The notes: generated by a model from the letters alone, not told the origin. A stretch of 64,000 bases of DNA from an uncultured Chlorobiaceae bacterium (GCA_903869365.1 CAIPYV010000105.1:17384-81383), one strand, 5' to 3'; counted from the first letter of the stretch, positions 37,974 through 48,838 are shown. Translations and numbers: made by a program.

Positions 37974-40148
37974 ATGCTGATGAGCCTTATTGATATTGCA
38001 TTGCCGTTGAAGAATCCGGTATTACAGTTTTCACTGATACTGTTTATCATTCTTTTTGCACCTGTTTTCCTGAACAGGCTGAAAATCCCGAGCTTGATAA
38101 GCCTTATTATTGCCGGAGCGGCCATTGGTCCCCATGGGTTTAATTTGATGCTTCGTGACAGCAGTATTATCCTGTTTGGCACGGTTGGTTTGCTCTATAT
38201 CATGTTTCTTGCAGGATTGGAAATTGATGTTGAGGATTTTCGTAAAAACAGCCGAAACAGTATTCTGTTTGGCCTCTATACTTTTTCTATCTCCATTGTT
38301 CTTGGAATTCTTGTAGGCTTCTATATTCTCGACTTTTCGCTGTTTTCATCCATTCTTATCGGCAGTATTTTTGCCTCTCATACGCTCATTGTCTACCCGA
38401 CCGTCAGTAAGCTCGGTGTTTCAATGAATAAGGCGGTCACTATTGCTATTGGCGGCACCATTATCACTGATACTCTTGCTTTGCTGGTTCTGGCAGTTAT
38501 TGCCGGAATGTCGTCAGGGGAGTTGATGACTGGATTCTGGATAAGGCTTTTGATTGGTATAACGCTTTTCAGTCTTGTTGTTCTGCTGCTTTTTCCTTTG
38601 ATGGCCCGTTGGTTTTTCAAGCGTTTTGATGACAGTGTTCTCCAGTATCTCTTTGTTTTGGCCATGGTTTTTTTCGGTGGTTTTCTTGCGGAAGCCGCTG
38701 GTGTTGAGGCCATTATCGGTGCATTTTTCAGCGGACTCGCTCTGAACCGTCTGATTCCCCGTACATCGCCGCTTATGAACAGAATCAAGTTTGTCGGCAA
38801 TGCGCTGTTTATTCCGTTTTTTTTGATTGGTGTCGGGATGCTTATTGATATTCGCGCTTTTTTTAAGGATTATAACACGATAAAGGTTGCTGCGGTTATA
38901 ACGGTCGCCGCTACAGTGGCAAAATATCTTTCAGCGTGGATTACCCAGAAAATGTTTGGTTTTTCGCTTGATCAACGCAGGCTGATTTTTGGCCTCATAA
39001 GTGCTCATGCGGCATTGGCGCTTGCAACAGTGTTGATCGGTTATAACATTATTACCGGTTACACCCTTAAAGGCGATCCAGTAAGATTGCTTGATGAGAG
39101 CGTTTTGAACGGTACTATACTGTTTATTCTTATAACCTGTACTCTGGCTACCATTATAGGCGAGAAAGGTGCGCAGAATATTGCTCTTGCTGATACTGTT
39201 GATGAGGTTGCTGAAACCGGTATGGCGCATACTGAAGAGCGTATACTGATTCCCATGAACGATATCAGCACGGTTGAGGAGCTGGTCAATCTCAGCGTAA
39301 CCGTAAAATCGAAGAAGGACAAACGTGGGATTTATGCTCTTCATGTAGCAGACAACACCATGAGTGACGAAGCTGCAGAAAAGCATGCCGGAAAAATTCT
39401 TGAAAAAGCAGTGGTTGCAGCATCGTCTATCGATTACGATATGACAAGGTTGATTCGTTATGACAGCAATGTGGTTAACGGAATTACCGGTGTAATCCGG
39501 GAGCAGAAAATAACGGATCTTATCTTAGGATTGCATCAACAGAGTATTCTTACCGATAGCTTGCTTGGCAGTGCATCCGCAAATATTCTTGGCCGGTGTA
39601 ATATCACAACCTTTATTTATAAACCGGTTCAGCCCCTCGCTACCATCAAGCGCACGATTGTCGTTATTCCCGCGGGAGCTGAAAATGAAATCGGGTTTGT
39701 GCACTGGATGGAGAAGGTGATCAACATCATAAAAAATACTGGATCAAAACTTGTGGTTTATGCAACAAAACAAACACTCATTTATTTGAAAGAGGCCTAT
39801 TTCCCAAGCATTTCCAATGCAGAATACAAACTTTTCAAGGAGTGGGATGATTTTCTCGTTCTTTCGAGGGAGATAAAAAATGACGATAACCTGATTGTTG
39901 TGATGAGCAGGAAAAATAATTTATCCTATCACAGTAAAATGGCAAAGATGCCGGTCTACCTTAACAGGTATTTCCAGAAAAACAGTTTTATTCTGGTTTA
40001 CCCTGTTCAGACGGTTATAGCGGATGATACCTGTGAGGGTACAACTGTTCTTCCTGTCAAAAAAACTTTTTTAAGTTTTGAGGGGATTGGACAAATTCTT
40101 GAAAAAGTGTACAAAAGAAAGAAGCATGACTCCTCGGATGAACCCTGA
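37974..40148 (+). CDS. CPA2-family cation/proton antiporter with cytosolic C-terminal region
   Basis: A 724-residue membrane protein. Residues about 12-400 form 12 or so helices of the Na+/H+ exchanger fold, with FLAGLEIDVEDFRKNSR, a broken-helix segment around IAIGGTIITDTLALLVLAVIAG (the Thr-Asp ion-site region) and FFLIGVGMLIDI. Residues about 415-715 are cytosolic and look like two universal-stress-protein-type domains, as in some CPA2 members regulated by nucleotides. It lacks the TrkA-N (RCK) domain of KefB. Single gene, divergent from the SMR operon; the 176-base spacer holds no obvious terminator. Confidence 0.9.
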   Translation: MLMSLIDIALPLKNPVLQFSLILFIILFAPVFLNRLKIPSLISLIIAGAAIGPHGFNLMLRDSSIILFGTVGLLYIMFLAGLEIDVEDFRKNSRNSILFGLYTFSISIVLGILVGFYILDFSLFSSILIGSIFASHTLIVYPTVSKLGVSMNKAVTIAIGGTIITDTLALLVLAVIAGMSSGELMTGFWIRLLIGITLFSLVVLLLFPLMARWFFKRFDDSVLQYLFVLAMVFFGGFLAEAAGVEAIIGAFFSGLALNRLIPRTSPLMNRIKFVGNALFIPFFLIGVGMLIDIRAFFKDYNTIKVAAVITVAATVAKYLSAWITQKMFGFSLDQRRLIFGLISAHAALALATVLIGYNIITGYTLKGDPVRLLDESVLNGTILFILITCTLATIIGEKGAQNIALADTVDEVAETGMAHTEERILIPMNDISTVEELVNLSVTVKSKKDKRGIYALHVADNTMSDEAAEKHAGKILEKAVVAASSIDYDMTRLIRYDSNVVNGITGVIREQKITDLILGLHQQSILTDSLLGSASANILGRCNITTFIYKPVQPLATIKRTIVVIPAGAENEIGFVHWMEKVINIIKNTGSKLVVYATKQTLIYLKEAYFPSISNAEYKLFKEWDDFLVLSREIKNDDNLIVVMSRKNNLSYHSKMAKMPVYLNRYFQKNSFILVYPVQTVIADDTCEGTTVLPVKKTFLSFEGIGQILEKVYKRKKHDSSDEP

Positions 40149-40291
40149 TATGCCAAAGCCTGTTTTTTGACTTTGGAAATTTCGCAAGGCTTCATATTAT
40201 TTGGTCATCAAGGCCGATGTCTCGGTATTGGGTGAGGCAACTATCAGCCTCTCCGGTATATTCCTGAGAGATAAATTAATGTAGTGGATTT

Positions 40292-40852
40292 ATGATATTA
40301 GCGATCAACATTTATAGTGACGATATACTTCGAAAGAAAGCCAAGCCTCTGAAGGGTATCGACAGTGGCACTGAAGAGCTGGTAGCCTTTATGTTTGAGA
40401 CGATGCGCAATGCTTCGGGTATCGGTCTTGCAGCTCCCCAGGTCGGACATTCGGTTCGGCTGCTTGTACTTGATATTTCAGGTCTTGCCAATTATCCCGA
40501 TGCAAAGCCGATGGTTGTGATTAACCCCCATATTCTTGCTGTCAGGGGCTACAACGATATGGAAGAGGGTTGTTTAAGCCTGCCCGGTGTGAAGGGGGAC
40601 GTTGAACGTCCGGCTGCTATTACCCTGAAATATCGTAATGAGCATTTTGAAGAGATGACCGGGGAATTTTCCGGAATGTACGCAAGGGTGCTTCAGCATG
40701 AGATAGATCATCTCAACGGCACACTCTTTGTCGACAGAATGGAGAAGCGTGACCGGAGAAAAATCCAGAAAGAGCTGGATGCCTTTGTTGCGGGCAGTGT
40801 GACTGCTGCCTACCCCATTGCGCGTAAGCAACTTACAGCCAAATCCTCTTGA
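40292..40852 (+). CDS. def: Peptide deformylase
   Basis: A 186-residue metalloenzyme that removes the formyl group from new proteins. The three motifs are present: [20 protein letters not shown] (metal Cys) and QHEIDHLNG (two metal His and the catalytic Glu). Length is normal. The stop is five bases before the fmt ATG, the common def-fmt pair. The 143-base spacer upstream holds a weak IR, CCAAAG/CTTTGG at 40152-40175. Confidence 0.98.
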   Translation: MILAINIYSDDILRKKAKPLKGIDSGTEELVAFMFETMRNASGIGLAAPQVGHSVRLLVLDISGLANYPDAKPMVVINPHILAVRGYNDMEEGCLSLPGVKGDVERPAAITLKYRNEHFEEMTGEFSGMYARVLQHEIDHLNGTLFVDRMEKRDRRKIQKELDAFVAGSVTAAYPIARKQLTAKSS

Positions 40853-40857
40853 GTGCC

Positions 40858-41799
40858 ATGCGGATTATTTTTATGGGCACGCCGCAGTTCGCTGTTCCTT
40901 CGCTGAAGGCTATTGCTGCAGCAGATGATCACTTCGAGCTGGTTCTGGTTGTTACCGGATCAGATAAACCCCGCAGGAATAAACATGCTGAGGCTGAACC
41001 CTCTCCAGTAAAACAGACCGCAATGTCTCTTGGGTTTACGGTCTATGAAACTGACGATGTTACAAGCCAGGAATTCGCCGACATTGTAGCGGCTCAGAGA
41101 GCAGATGTCATAGTCGTGGCTGCTTTCCGTATTCTGCCGTCCGCGGTGTTTGAGCAGGCCTCCCTTGGTGCGTTTAACCTTCACGCATCATTGCTTCCGG
41201 CTTACCGCGGAGCAGCCCCGATTAATTGGGCAATGATCAAGGGTGAACACGAAACTGGTGTCACCACATTTTTTCTCCAGCAAAGGGTCGATACCGGTAA
41301 TGTTATACTACAGGAAAAAATGCTTATAGAGCCTGCTGAAAATGCCACAGATCTTGCCACCCGCCTGTCAGAGGCCGGTGCTCGTATAGTTGTCGATACG
41401 CTTCACTTGATTGCTTCACGCAAGGTGGTGGTATATCGTCAGGATGAAACCCTTGTTTCCAAAGCGCCAAAACTTACCCGTGACAATACTCGTATAAAGT
41501 GGTCCCAATCGGCCAAAGCTGTCAATGATTTTATCAGGGGTCTTGCCATGAAGCCAACGGCCTGGACAACCTTCAATGGGAAAACCATGAAGATATTCAA
41601 GGCCATAGCAGCTCCTTCTCCTGAAACAACGCCAGCCTCTCCGGGAACGATTGTTGTTGAACATGGAAGACTTTACGCATCCTGTTCTGATGGCTGGCTT
41701 GAGCTTCTGTCGCTCCAGCTTGAAGGCCGGAAACCTATGGAAGCATCTGAGTTTCTCAGGGGCTTTCGTCATGACCATCAGCAGCAGTTCTTTGTCTAG
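40858..41799 (+). CDS. fmt: Methionyl-tRNA formyltransferase
   Basis: A 313-residue enzyme that formylates initiator Met-tRNA using 10-formyl-tetrahydrofolate. It opens [19 protein letters not shown]; the catalytic block [32 protein letters not shown] contains the Asn-His-...-Asp-type active site. The C-terminal OB-like tRNA domain is complete. A TTG at 40849 overlapping def is also open, but the ATG at 40858 is the normal family start. It forms the initiation-formylation pair with def. Confidence 0.97.
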   Translation: MRIIFMGTPQFAVPSLKAIAAADDHFELVLVVTGSDKPRRNKHAEAEPSPVKQTAMSLGFTVYETDDVTSQEFADIVAAQRADVIVVAAFRILPSAVFEQASLGAFNLHASLLPAYRGAAPINWAMIKGEHETGVTTFFLQQRVDTGNVILQEKMLIEPAENATDLATRLSEAGARIVVDTLHLIASRKVVVYRQDETLVSKAPKLTRDNTRIKWSQSAKAVNDFIRGLAMKPTAWTTFNGKTMKIFKAIAAPSPETTPASPGTIVVEHGRLYASCSDGWLELLSLQLEGRKPMEASEFLRGFRHDHQQQFFV

Positions 41800-41877
41800 C
41801 GACTCTGCCATGTCACAATCGTATTAATTGCTTATATTCCTCACCTTAAATTTTTATCAGAATCTAACGCTTATTTT

Positions 41878-43695
41878 ATGGCATTGTCCAGTACAGAAGT
41901 TAATCGTCTCAGGAACTTCTGCATTATCGCTCATATTGATCATGGAAAGTCCACACTGGCCGACCGCCTGCTGGAAGTAACCCACACTCTTGACCGTACT
42001 CAGATGGCCTCCGCACAGGTCCTTGATGATATGGATCTTGAACGGGAGCGTGGTATTACCATCAAAAGCCATGCAGTTCAGATGAAGTACAAAGCTGCAG
42101 ATGGTTGCGATTATACATTAAACCTGATCGATACTCCCGGTCACGTTGACTTCAGTTATGAAGTTTCCCGTTCACTTGCCGCCTGCGAAGGAGCGCTCCT
42201 TATTGTTGATGCCACCCAGGGAGTAGAAGCTCAGACCATTGCCAATCTCTATCTTGCCATCGAAGCCGGTCTTGAAATTATACCAGTTATCAATAAAATT
42301 GATCTTCCATCCTCGGATGTGGAGGGAGTTGCCCGCCAGATCATGGATCTTGTCGGCATTAAACGTCAGGATATTCTTCAGGTATCGGCTAAAGCCGGCC
42401 TCGGGATTACTGAACTGATGGAAGCCATTATCGCTCGAGTTCCAGCACCTGCCGACAATAATCATCTTCCTTTGAGAGCCCTGATTTTTGATTCGGTTTT
42501 TGATGCCTATCGTGGCGTGGTTGTCTATCTTCGTATTGTTGAAGGATCGCTTAAAAAGGGTGACAAGGTCAAATTTTTTGCCAGCGAAAAGGTATTTCTT
42601 GCTGACGAAATAGGGGTCATGGGCATGAAGAGGCAGCCCAAAAATCTCCTTGAATCAGGAGATGTCGGCTATCTGATCTGTTCCATCAAGGATGTCAAGG
42701 ATGCTAAAGTCGGCGACACGGTGACGCTTGTCGATTCTCCTGCAAAAGAGCGTCTTGAGGGATACAAGGAGGTCAAACCAATGGTCTTCAGTGGACTCTA
42801 TCCGATTAACTCGAATGAATTTGAGGATCTTCGCGAATCGCTTGAAAAGCTTGCCCTGAACGATGCCTCTCTTGTCTATACCCCCGAAACATCCGTTGCT
42901 CTGGGTTTCGGGTTCAGATGCGGATTTCTCGGTCTGCTGCACATGGAAATTGTTCAGGAGCGTCTGGAACGTGAATATGGAGTCAATATCATTACTACGG
43001 TGCCAAACGTTGAGTATCGCGTTGTTTTGACCAATTCAGAAGTGGTGATTGTCGACAACCCATCCAAGATGCCCAATACGACGAGGATAAATCTTGTTGA
43101 AGAGCCCTATGTCAGCATGCAGATTATTACGCTTGCCGACTATATCGGTAATATCATGAAGCTTGGCATGGAACGTCGCGGCGATTACAAAACTACTGAT
43201 TATCTCGATACCACAAGAGTGATCATGCATTTTGATTTTCCTCTATCAGAAATTGTGTTTGACTTTCATGACAGGCTCAAATCAATTTCAAAAGGCTATG
43301 CTTCAATGGATTACGAATACATCGGCTACCGCGAATCCGATCTGGTTAAACTCGATGTGCTGCTGAATGGTGATGCAGTCGATGCACTTTCGATAGTTGT
43401 TCACCACTCGAAAGCTTATGACTGGGGTAAAAAGCTGTGCCTGAAGTTGAAAGGGATTATTCCCAAACAGATGTATGAAGTTGCTATCCAGGCAGCCATC
43501 GGCAGCAAAATTATTTCGCGTGAAACCATATCGGCCATGAGGAAAAACGTGCTGGCGAAATGTTATGGTGGTGATATCAGTAGAAAACGCAAGTTGCTTG
43601 AAAAACAGAAAGAGGGAAAAAAACGCATGAAACAGGTTGGCAGGGTAGAGGTTCCGCAGGAGGCGTTCCTTGCGTTATTGAATATTGATGAGTAG
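41878..43695 (+). CDS. lepA: Elongation factor 4 (LepA), ribosome back-translocase
   Basis: A 605-residue translational GTPase. G1 is [10 protein letters not shown] (18-27), G2 RGITI, G3 DTPGHVDF and G4 NKIDLP. The unique LepA C-terminal domain ends with [23 protein letters not shown], the classic signature. Length is exact for the family. lepB follows 50 bases later, the usual lepA-lepB pairing. Confidence 0.99.
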   Translation: MALSSTEVNRLRNFCIIAHIDHGKSTLADRLLEVTHTLDRTQMASAQVLDDMDLERERGITIKSHAVQMKYKAADGCDYTLNLIDTPGHVDFSYEVSRSLAACEGALLIVDATQGVEAQTIANLYLAIEAGLEIIPVINKIDLPSSDVEGVARQIMDLVGIKRQDILQVSAKAGLGITELMEAIIARVPAPADNNHLPLRALIFDSVFDAYRGVVVYLRIVEGSLKKGDKVKFFASEKVFLADEIGVMGMKRQPKNLLESGDVGYLICSIKDVKDAKVGDTVTLVDSPAKERLEGYKEVKPMVFSGLYPINSNEFEDLRESLEKLALNDASLVYTPETSVALGFGFRCGFLGLLHMEIVQERLEREYGVNIITTVPNVEYRVVLTNSEVVIVDNPSKMPNTTRINLVEEPYVSMQIITLADYIGNIMKLGMERRGDYKTTDYLDTTRVIMHFDFPLSEIVFDFHDRLKSISKGYASMDYEYIGYRESDLVKLDVLLNGDAVDALSIVVHHSKAYDWGKKLCLKLKGIIPKQMYEVAIQAAIGSKIISRETISAMRKNVLAKCYGGDISRKRKLLEKQKEGKKRMKQVGRVEVPQEAFLALLNIDE

Positions 43696-43745
43696 CGTTT
43701 GCTCCCCAAAGAAGATTTTATTAAACGAATCAAAAATCTACATCA

Positions 43746-44576
43746 TTGAATAATCAGAAAGGAAAACCGGAAAAAAAACATTCAAGAGAGTGGTTTGAGG
43801 CTCTTATTATAGCAGCGATATTTGCGACCATTCTTCGTGTTTTTGTCGTTGAGTCTTACCGAATTCCAACAGGCTCGATGGAAAGTACTCTCCTTGCTGG
43901 AGATTTTCTTTTTGTCAATAAGTATGTCTATGGTCCTAAAATACCCTTTACCGATATTCGGCTGCCTGGAGTTAAAAAGGTTGATCGTGGGGATATTATT
44001 GTGTTCAAGTTTCCCAAAGATCGATCACTGAACTATATCAAGCGTTGTGTTGCTCTCAGTGGAGATACCCTCGAGATTCATGGTCAGCAGCTCTCAGTCA
44101 ATAAAAAATTGTCACCTCTGCCGCCGCATGCTCAGTTTATTGGAAACCGAATGGCAGCTGGAGACGGAGATTATATGATATTTCCACAGTTTTCAAACTT
44201 TAACAAGGATAATTACGGACCGATACGTATTCCCCGCAAAGGAGATATCGTACGATTGACCCCTTTAAACTATCCACTCTACAGTGCGCTCATTGCTGAT
44301 GAAGGACATGAGGTAAGTTTACAGGGCCGATCGGTCTTTATCGATGGCGCACCTGTTCAGAACTACACCGTTCAGTCAAACTACTATTTTGCAATGGGTG
44401 ACAATCGGGATAACAGTCTTGACAGTCGTTTCTGGGGCTTTTTGCCGGAAAAAGATATTGTCGGTCAGGCGCTTATGGTTTACTGGTCATGGAATCCTGA
44501 TTTGTCACTGTTCACCGATCTGGTGAGCAAAATCGGTTCTATCCGCCTGGAGCGTACGGGGTTAATGGTTCATTGA
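43746..44576 (+). CDS. lepB: Signal peptidase I
   Basis: A 276-residue membrane-anchored protease that removes signal peptides from exported proteins. One N-terminal helix (about 15-37) precedes the catalytic dyad Ser44 (RIPTGSMESTL) and Lys99 (NYIKRCVALSGD). Box E, MGDNRDNSLDSRFWGF, is complete. The start is a TTG; no in-frame ATG exists before the active-site Met45, so a non-ATG start is required. Its last seven bases overlap the convergent small gene at 44570. Confidence 0.95.
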   Translation: MNNQKGKPEKKHSREWFEALIIAAIFATILRVFVVESYRIPTGSMESTLLAGDFLFVNKYVYGPKIPFTDIRLPGVKKVDRGDIIVFKFPKDRSLNYIKRCVALSGDTLEIHGQQLSVNKKLSPLPPHAQFIGNRMAAGDGDYMIFPQFSNFNKDNYGPIRIPRKGDIVRLTPLNYPLYSALIADEGHEVSLQGRSVFIDGAPVQNYTVQSNYYFAMGDNRDNSLDSRFWGFLPEKDIVGQALMVYWSWNPDLSLFTDLVSKIGSIRLERTGLMVH

Positions 44577-44998
44577 GCAGGTCGTTTCTCTGCAAGAATT
44601 TTTTCGCAGAGGGCACTTGTGGATGAAATTCGCTCATCGCTGCTGAAAAGAAGCCGCTGCAGGTTGGGATATGGTATATACAGGGTATTGATTATAATGG
44701 TAGGGCTGGCAACCTGAGCTCTACTTTCAGACATGTTCGCTTTTGTAAGTTCGATATGATGCAGGGTGACGGAGTCAAGAACTAACCCTGATTTGAGTGA
44801 TGTAATACTGACATTCCAGGTATTGCCGGATACTCTCCGGACCGATCGGGTCAGGTTTTTTTTGAAATCGGCATTCAGATAGATATTGGTGGTAAGGTAA
44901 AGCAAAAGATATCCAGCTGGAAAAAGCATGCCCGGGGAAAGCATAAAGGCTTTCAGCCAGTTTAAGAGGAAGTTTTTTCTATGGGACAGGAGGGGCAT
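44570..44998 (-). CDS. Small membrane-anchored envelope protein, AsmA-like N-terminal segment
   Basis: A 142-residue protein of unknown role. One helix (about 22-40, FMLSPGMLFPAGYLLLYLTTNIYL) is followed by a segment typical of AsmA/TamB-like proteins: RRVSGNTWNVSITSLKSGLVLDSVTLHHIEL, with a repeated beta pattern. It is too short for a full AsmA-type protein, so it is a truncated or minimal relative. The stop overlaps the lepB end by seven bases. It probably sits in the inner membrane with its body in the periplasm. A conserved small Chlorobi protein is the likeliest reading. Confidence 0.65.
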   Translation of the reverse strand: MPLLSHRKNFLLNWLKAFMLSPGMLFPAGYLLLYLTTNIYLNADFKKNLTRSVRRVSGNTWNVSITSLKSGLVLDSVTLHHIELTKANMSESRAQVASPTIIINTLYIPYPNLQRLLFSSDERISSTSALCEKILAEKRPAQ

Positions 44999-45115
44999 GC
45001 TTACAGATGACTTTCGGCAGTTTCCGGAGAGTAAAGGAGGATATCTTTTCTACAATACAAAATATTTTTTTTATTACGGTACATTGTAAACAATAACAAA
45101 CAGCTTCCTCTTTTT

Positions 45116-46606
45116 ATGCCACTACAAAACAGGCATGGTCACTATCTTCTCAAGCCGCTCTTCAAGGAGGTTCATGCTGATACAGAGACGCCGGTTTCAG
45201 TATATCTCAAACTTAAACGACCCTTTTCATGTCTGCTCGAATCGGTCGAAGGAGAGGAGCTTCTTGCCCGGTTTTCCTATATTGCCATAGATCCGGTCGC
45301 TATCCTCAGAGGTTCAGTGAGTGGCCCGGCAGATATCGAAATTCTTGATGAGAAATTTCATGATCTTGGACGAATCGCCCGGGAGGAAACAAATCTCCGT
45401 GTAACAATTGACCGGTGTCTTGCAGCTTTTGATACCGAAGAGATACCGAAAAAAAAGAACGGTGCCCCCCAGATGATAACATCAGGGGTTTTTGGTTATT
45501 TCGGTTACGATGCCATGCATCTTGTCGAAAGAATCCCAAAACCAGAATTGCCCGATCCGGCCGGGATGCCCGATATCTTTCTTCTTTTTTGTGATACGCT
45601 TGTCATATTCGATAATATTCTGCGCAAGGTCTTCATTGTATCCAATTACCTTGACGATATCGACAAACCAGTTGCTTTGAAAAAAATAGAGCTGATTGCG
45701 GAACAGATGTTCAGACCGCTTCAGCGTTCAGAGATTACGTTCCAGTCCGAACAACCAGAGGAAGTGGTTTCCAACACGCCAAGAGAAGAGTATCTGCAGA
45801 AAGTTGGAAAGGCCAAAGAATACATTCTGGCAGGAGATATTTTTCAGGTACAGATTTCACAGCGCCTCAAGCGTACCCTGAATACCCGTGCTTTCGATGT
45901 TTATCGGATGCTGAGAACCATCAATCCTTCGCCCTATCTCTACTACTTTGATTTGAGAGAGTTTGAAATTGTTGGTTCATCCCCTGAACTGCTTGTTAAG
46001 GTTGAACGTGATGTTGCCGGGCGACGGATGGTAGACACTCGCCCAATTGCAGGCACAAGACATCGCGGAAACAGTTTTGAAGAGGATGAAAGAATTGCTC
46101 AAGAACTGCTTGCTGATGAAAAAGAACTGGCCGAGCATCTCATGCTTATTGATCTCAGCAGAAACGATATTGGCAGAATAGCTAAAATCGGCACTGTCGA
46201 AACCAATGAGATGATGGTTGTTGAAAAATATTCCCATGTCATGCATATTGTCAGTAATGTTCGCGGCGAACTCCGTGATGACCTCGGTACAATGGATGCC
46301 TTCTGGTCTTGTTTCCCAGCCGGCACCCTTACTGGAGCTCCAAAGGTTCGTGCCATGGAGATTATCTATGAGCTTGAAAAGGAAAAACGTGGACTCTATG
46401 GCGGTGCTGTAGGATTTCTTGATTTTAAAGGAAATCTGAAGACCGCAATTGCCATCCGGACTATGGTTATTGAGGATGCAACGATATACTTTCAGGCAGC
46501 CGGTGGTATTGTTGCTGACTCAACACCCGAGGCCGAGTATCAAGAGACAATGAATAAAATGAAAGCGGGATTAACTGCCGTTGAAAATATTGAGGCTTTA
46601 TCGTAA
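45116..46606 (+). CDS. trpE: Anthranilate synthase component I
   Basis: A 496-residue chorismate-using enzyme, first step of tryptophan synthesis. The chorismate-binding half is clear: IFQVQISQRLKRTLNT, PSPYLYYF, DTRPIAGTRHRG, ELAEHLMLIDLSRNDIGR and FPAGTLTGAPKVRAMEII. The N-terminal half carries the feedback-site motif LLESVEGEELLARFSYI. It is unlinked to trpG here. The 117-base spacer upstream has no obvious leader peptide with Trp codons or attenuator hairpin. Confidence 0.97.
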   Translation: MPLQNRHGHYLLKPLFKEVHADTETPVSVYLKLKRPFSCLLESVEGEELLARFSYIAIDPVAILRGSVSGPADIEILDEKFHDLGRIAREETNLRVTIDRCLAAFDTEEIPKKKNGAPQMITSGVFGYFGYDAMHLVERIPKPELPDPAGMPDIFLLFCDTLVIFDNILRKVFIVSNYLDDIDKPVALKKIELIAEQMFRPLQRSEITFQSEQPEEVVSNTPREEYLQKVGKAKEYILAGDIFQVQISQRLKRTLNTRAFDVYRMLRTINPSPYLYYFDLREFEIVGSSPELLVKVERDVAGRRMVDTRPIAGTRHRGNSFEEDERIAQELLADEKELAEHLMLIDLSRNDIGRIAKIGTVETNEMMVVEKYSHVMHIVSNVRGELRDDLGTMDAFWSCFPAGTLTGAPKVRAMEIIYELEKEKRGLYGGAVGFLDFKGNLKTAIAIRTMVIEDATIYFQAAGGIVADSTPEAEYQETMNKMKAGLTAVENIEALS

Positions 46607-46630
46607 CATTAATAAATCCTTAGATATCCT

Positions 46631-48166
46631 ATGAGCAAAAATGAAAAGTTACTGAAATACCTGCTTCTTGTTTTTGCAGGCATAGCCGTTGGCGCACTTG
46701 TATTTTCCAATGTTGAGTTGAACCTTTCTGTTAATGGCCCGAACCTTACCAGCAGACCGAATTTTGCTACGGCCAAGAGTAATATTGAAAATTATCCCAT
46801 TCAATCGCTAAAAAGCTTCAACGATGCATTTGTTCAGATTGCTGAATCGGCGACCCCTTCCGTGGTGACGATTTTCACAGAAAAGAAAGTAAGTCAAAGA
46901 GGAATGAATCCGATGGACTTTTTCGGACGTCCTTTTGATGATTTTTTTGGCCATTCATTCGATGACTTTTTCGACAAATCCGAGAGCGGATTACGCAATG
47001 GTCGTTCTGAAGTTCAGCGAGGCCTTGGGTCAGGGGTTATTGTGACTGAAGACGGCTACATACTCACCAATAATCATGTTATTGATGATGCTGATGAGGT
47101 CTATATCCGAACCTTCGATAACCGGAAAATTGATGCCAAAGTTATCGGCAAAGATCCGAAAACTGATCTTGCAGTAATTAAGGTTAACGCTAAAGGTCTA
47201 AAACCTATCGTGATTGGTGACAGTGACAAGCTAAGGGTTGCTGAATGGGTTATCGCCATCGGAAGTCCTCTTGGTGAAAATTTTGCCAGAACTGTGACGC
47301 AGGGAATAGTCAGCGCCAAAGGTCGGGCAAACGTCGGACTTGCTGATTATGAGGATTTCATCCAGACCGATGCGGCTATCAATCCCGGTAATTCTGGAGG
47401 TGCTCTGGTTAATATCAACGGTGAACTTGTTGGTATCAATACAGCAATAGCCAGCCGCACAGGAGGTTTTGAGGGAATAGGTTTTGCTGTGCCATCAAAT
47501 ATGGCCAGAAAAGTCCTGACTTCATTGATTACAACAGGTAAGGTTACCAGAGGTTATCTTGGTGTAAGTATTCAGGATATCGATGATAACCTTGCAAAAG
47601 CCATGCATCTGAAGGTGGATGAAGGGGTGCTGGTCGGAACGGTTGTAGAAGGAAGTCCAGCTGCTAAAGCAGGTGTAAAAACCGGAGACGTTATTCTTGA
47701 TTTTAATGGGACAAAGGTCACGAGCAGCATAACGCTTCGCAATTCCATTGCCAGCCAGTCACCAGGGACAATAGTGAAGTTCAGAGTGCTTAGGGATGGC
47801 GTTATCAGACTGTTCAGTGTTCGTCTTGAAGAGCAGACTGGAAAGGAGATGGTGTCACGGTCAAAGGGGGAGGAAAAAGTAATCACAGCGCTTGGTTTCA
47901 AGGCGGAAGAGCTTACTGCCGAGGTGGCACAGAAACTGAACAGGAAGCCGGGAGCTGGTAAAGTGGTCATTACCACCATTACTCCATCTTCCAACGCATA
48001 CCATGCGGGCTTGAGGCGTGGTGATATCATTCTTTCAGTGAACAGGCAGAGTGTGACCTCGTTTGCACATTACAGTTCCCTTGTAAGTTCCATCAAAAGT
48101 GGTGATCTGTTGTTCCTTCTTGTTGATCGGGGAGGGAGCAAAATCTATTTTGCATTTAATGTGTAA
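46631..48166 (+). CDS. Periplasmic serine protease of the HtrA/DegP family
   Basis: A 511-residue exported protease and chaperone. Membrane anchor or signal at residues 9-27, then a Phe-rich stretch (MDFFGRPFDDFFGHSFDDFF, about 95-114). The trypsin-like domain has the triad His149 (LTNNHVID), Asp179 (KTDLAVIKV) and Ser255 (NPGNSGGAL). Two PDZ domains follow (about 300-390 and 415-505), so it is DegP/DegQ-like rather than DegS-like. The N-terminal helix could keep it membrane-tethered. It starts 24 bases after trpE; a terminator follows the stop. Confidence 0.96.
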   Translation: MSKNEKLLKYLLLVFAGIAVGALVFSNVELNLSVNGPNLTSRPNFATAKSNIENYPIQSLKSFNDAFVQIAESATPSVVTIFTEKKVSQRGMNPMDFFGRPFDDFFGHSFDDFFDKSESGLRNGRSEVQRGLGSGVIVTEDGYILTNNHVIDDADEVYIRTFDNRKIDAKVIGKDPKTDLAVIKVNAKGLKPIVIGDSDKLRVAEWVIAIGSPLGENFARTVTQGIVSAKGRANVGLADYEDFIQTDAAINPGNSGGALVNINGELVGINTAIASRTGGFEGIGFAVPSNMARKVLTSLITTGKVTRGYLGVSIQDIDDNLAKAMHLKVDEGVLVGTVVEGSPAAKAGVKTGDVILDFNGTKVTSSITLRNSIASQSPGTIVKFRVLRDGVIRLFSVRLEEQTGKEMVSRSKGEEKVITALGFKAEELTAEVAQKLNRKPGAGKVVITTITPSSNAYHAGLRRGDIILSVNRQSVTSFAHYSSLVSSIKSGDLLFLLVDRGGSKIYFAFNV

Positions 48167-48208
48167 AGTTTTTTTTGCCTGAAGGATTTAGAGTTGTACA
48201 TTACTTTG

Positions 48209-48250
48209 AAGTAAAGTCAGCGTTGAGCAGCTGACTTTACTTTTTTTTGT
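48209..48250 (+). terminator. Terminator downstream of the HtrA/DegP gene
   Basis: A perfect 13-base stem AAGTAAAGTCAGC (48209-48221) with GCTGACTTTACTT (48230-48242), loop of eight, then eight T with the tail. It lies 42 bases after the stop. Confidence 0.93.
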
Positions 48251-48328
48251 TTGCAATCCTCTCCGATTGCCCGTGGAAGTCCCGCTTATGGATTTATTTC
48301 CTTTTTTTCAACAAAAACAGTACAAAAG

Positions 48329-48808
48329 ATGACTGACAGAATTTACCTGACCAATGATGGGTATAACCGGCTGAAAGAGGAGTTGTATGTGCTGGTTCAT
48401 GAAACCAGAAGGGAAGTTCTGGAAAAAATAGCAGAAGCCAGAGCCCATGGTGATCTTAGTGAAAATGCAGAATATGATGCGGCACGCGAGGAGCAGTCAC
48501 ATACAGAAGCGCGTATTGCCGATCTCGAAAATAAGCTTGCAGCAGCAACTATTCTTGATCCCAAGCATATCAAGACCGATAAGGTCTATATTCTTACCTC
48601 TGTAAAACTTCGCAATCTTGATGATCCCAATGAAATTATTGAATATACCCTTGTCTCTTCCGAAGAGGCTGACACAGATTTAGGCAAAATTTCAGTTCGT
48701 TCTCCTGTCGGAAGGGCGCTGATAGGAAAAGAGGTAGGAGAGAAAGTTCAGATTGTTGTCCCCAAAGGGGAACTGCATTATGAGATATTGGAGATTTTTG
48801 TTAAATAA
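48329..48808 (+). CDS. greA: Transcription elongation factor GreA
   Basis: A 159-residue factor that rescues backtracked RNA polymerase by stimulating transcript cleavage. The coiled-coil finger has the acidic tip [15 protein letters not shown], which chelates the active-site metal. The FKBP-like C-terminal domain ends [15 protein letters not shown]. The frame opens upstream at 48251, but the first 26 residues are non-GreA-like; [15 protein letters not shown] at 48329 is the family start. Separated from the protease by a terminator. Confidence 0.97.
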   Translation: MTDRIYLTNDGYNRLKEELYVLVHETRREVLEKIAEARAHGDLSENAEYDAAREEQSHTEARIADLENKLAAATILDPKHIKTDKVYILTSVKLRNLDDPNEIIEYTLVSSEEADTDLGKISVRSPVGRALIGKEVGEKVQIVVPKGELHYEILEIFVK

Positions 48809-48838
48809 AATCTCCTTGGAACCTAAAACGGGAGGGGT

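Noticed and set aside
37850..38182. 110-codon minus-strand frame overlapping the antiporter start
   Set aside because: Overlaps the first helices of the antiporter on the other strand; no RNA or protein features support it.
44999..45115. trp attenuator or leader peptide before trpE
   Set aside because: No short open frame with Trp codons and no terminator/antiterminator pair in the spacer.
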